DNA of 5,099 bases from an uncultured Eubacteriales bacterium (GTDB lineage Bacteria > Bacillota > Clostridia > Christensenellales > Christensenellaceae). Positions 5,025 through 5,099 of this stretch are shown here, in pieces; position 1 is the first letter of the stretch; every line of letters starts with the position of its first letter. The notes under the pieces were generated by a model. It worked only from the letters and a program-made list of their open reading frames with translations. It made no database searches and was not told the DNA's origin. A program made the translations under genes and the position numbers. The DNA lies in contig CAJJPW010000162.1 in the NCBI GenBank assembly GCA_905193725.1, positions 1 to 5,099 on the forward strand. The letters run 5' to 3'.

Positions 5025-5099
5025 AATATTATCTCCAAGAGTAGGATGTCTCTTACCCTGCTCCTTGCCTGTTCCTCCAAGTGTAACGCCCTGATAAAG
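5025..5099 (-). pseudogene. cysE: Serine O-acetyltransferase fragment, in frame with the MATE gene
   Basis: CysE makes O-acetylserine from serine and acetyl-CoA, the first step of cysteine synthesis. The 25 codons here include GVTLGGTGKEQGKRHP and continue TLGDNI, the highly conserved left-handed beta-helix region of CysE near its active site. A normal CysE would go on with a further helix turn such as VGAGAKVLG and end in a PA-x-V type tail. Here the frame instead turns into MATE sequence after about LGDNIMVGA, with no stop codon. The N-terminal and catalytic His/Asp part would lie beyond the window edge. It is annotated as a fragment because the C-terminal beta-helix coils and the tail that binds CysK are missing. 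An assembly mis-join would give the same picture. Confidence 0.85.

Noticed and set aside
1..5099. CRISPR array, tRNA or rRNA gene
   Set aside because: No regularly spaced 24-40 nt repeats and no tRNA-like or rRNA-like conserved stretches were seen on either strand.

Overview
The window looks like chromosomal DNA from a gut-type Clostridia, most likely Lachnospiraceae or a close relative. This rests on strong AGGAGG-type ribosome binding sites, a clostridial-style surface protein with a Big_4-like Ig domain, a Gram-positive signal peptidase I and a Cys-rich Rrf2 regulator. The genus cannot be fixed from the sequence alone. Every gene I can support lies on the minus strand, so transcription runs from high to low coordinates. 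The long plus-strand frames are shadows.

Layout in transcription order. (a) 5099-3759: one uninterrupted reading frame whose first 25 visible codons are a piece of serine O-acetyltransferase (CysE). From about codon 20 onward it becomes a MATE-family multidrug/Na+ antiporter that lacks its first membrane helix. The two families meet inside LGDNIMVGA (5013-5039), so this is an in-frame chimera, either a real recombination scar or an assembly mis-join. (b) 3758-3444: a 315-nt intergenic stretch with inverted and direct repeats and a plausible promoter for the next gene. (c) 3443-2619: a complete tyrosine recombinase with all six catalytic residues. Related 26-28 nt direct repeats lie on either side of it, one overlapping its 3' end and one 210 nt upstream of its start. 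(d) 2618-2442: a short AT-rich intergenic region with a strong intrinsic terminator that works only on the plus strand, where I see no gene, and a perfect AT palindrome. (e) 2441-1983: an Rrf2 regulator with four clustered cysteines. (f) 1895-1: a tight three-gene operon of a DivIVA-like coiled-coil protein, signal peptidase I (overlapping it by 11 nt) and the N-terminal part of a secreted Ig-like surface protein that runs off the window.

The operon in (f) reads as a surface-protein export unit: a cytoplasmic or polar coiled-coil protein, a processing peptidase and its likely client. The Rrf2 gene lies 87 nt upstream with no visible terminator between, so it may regulate or be co-transcribed with the unit. 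The region from the recombinase to the cysE/MATE junction looks like plastic DNA: it is visibly more AT-rich than the surface-protein operon and carries a recombinase, repeats, an orphan terminator and a gene fusion.
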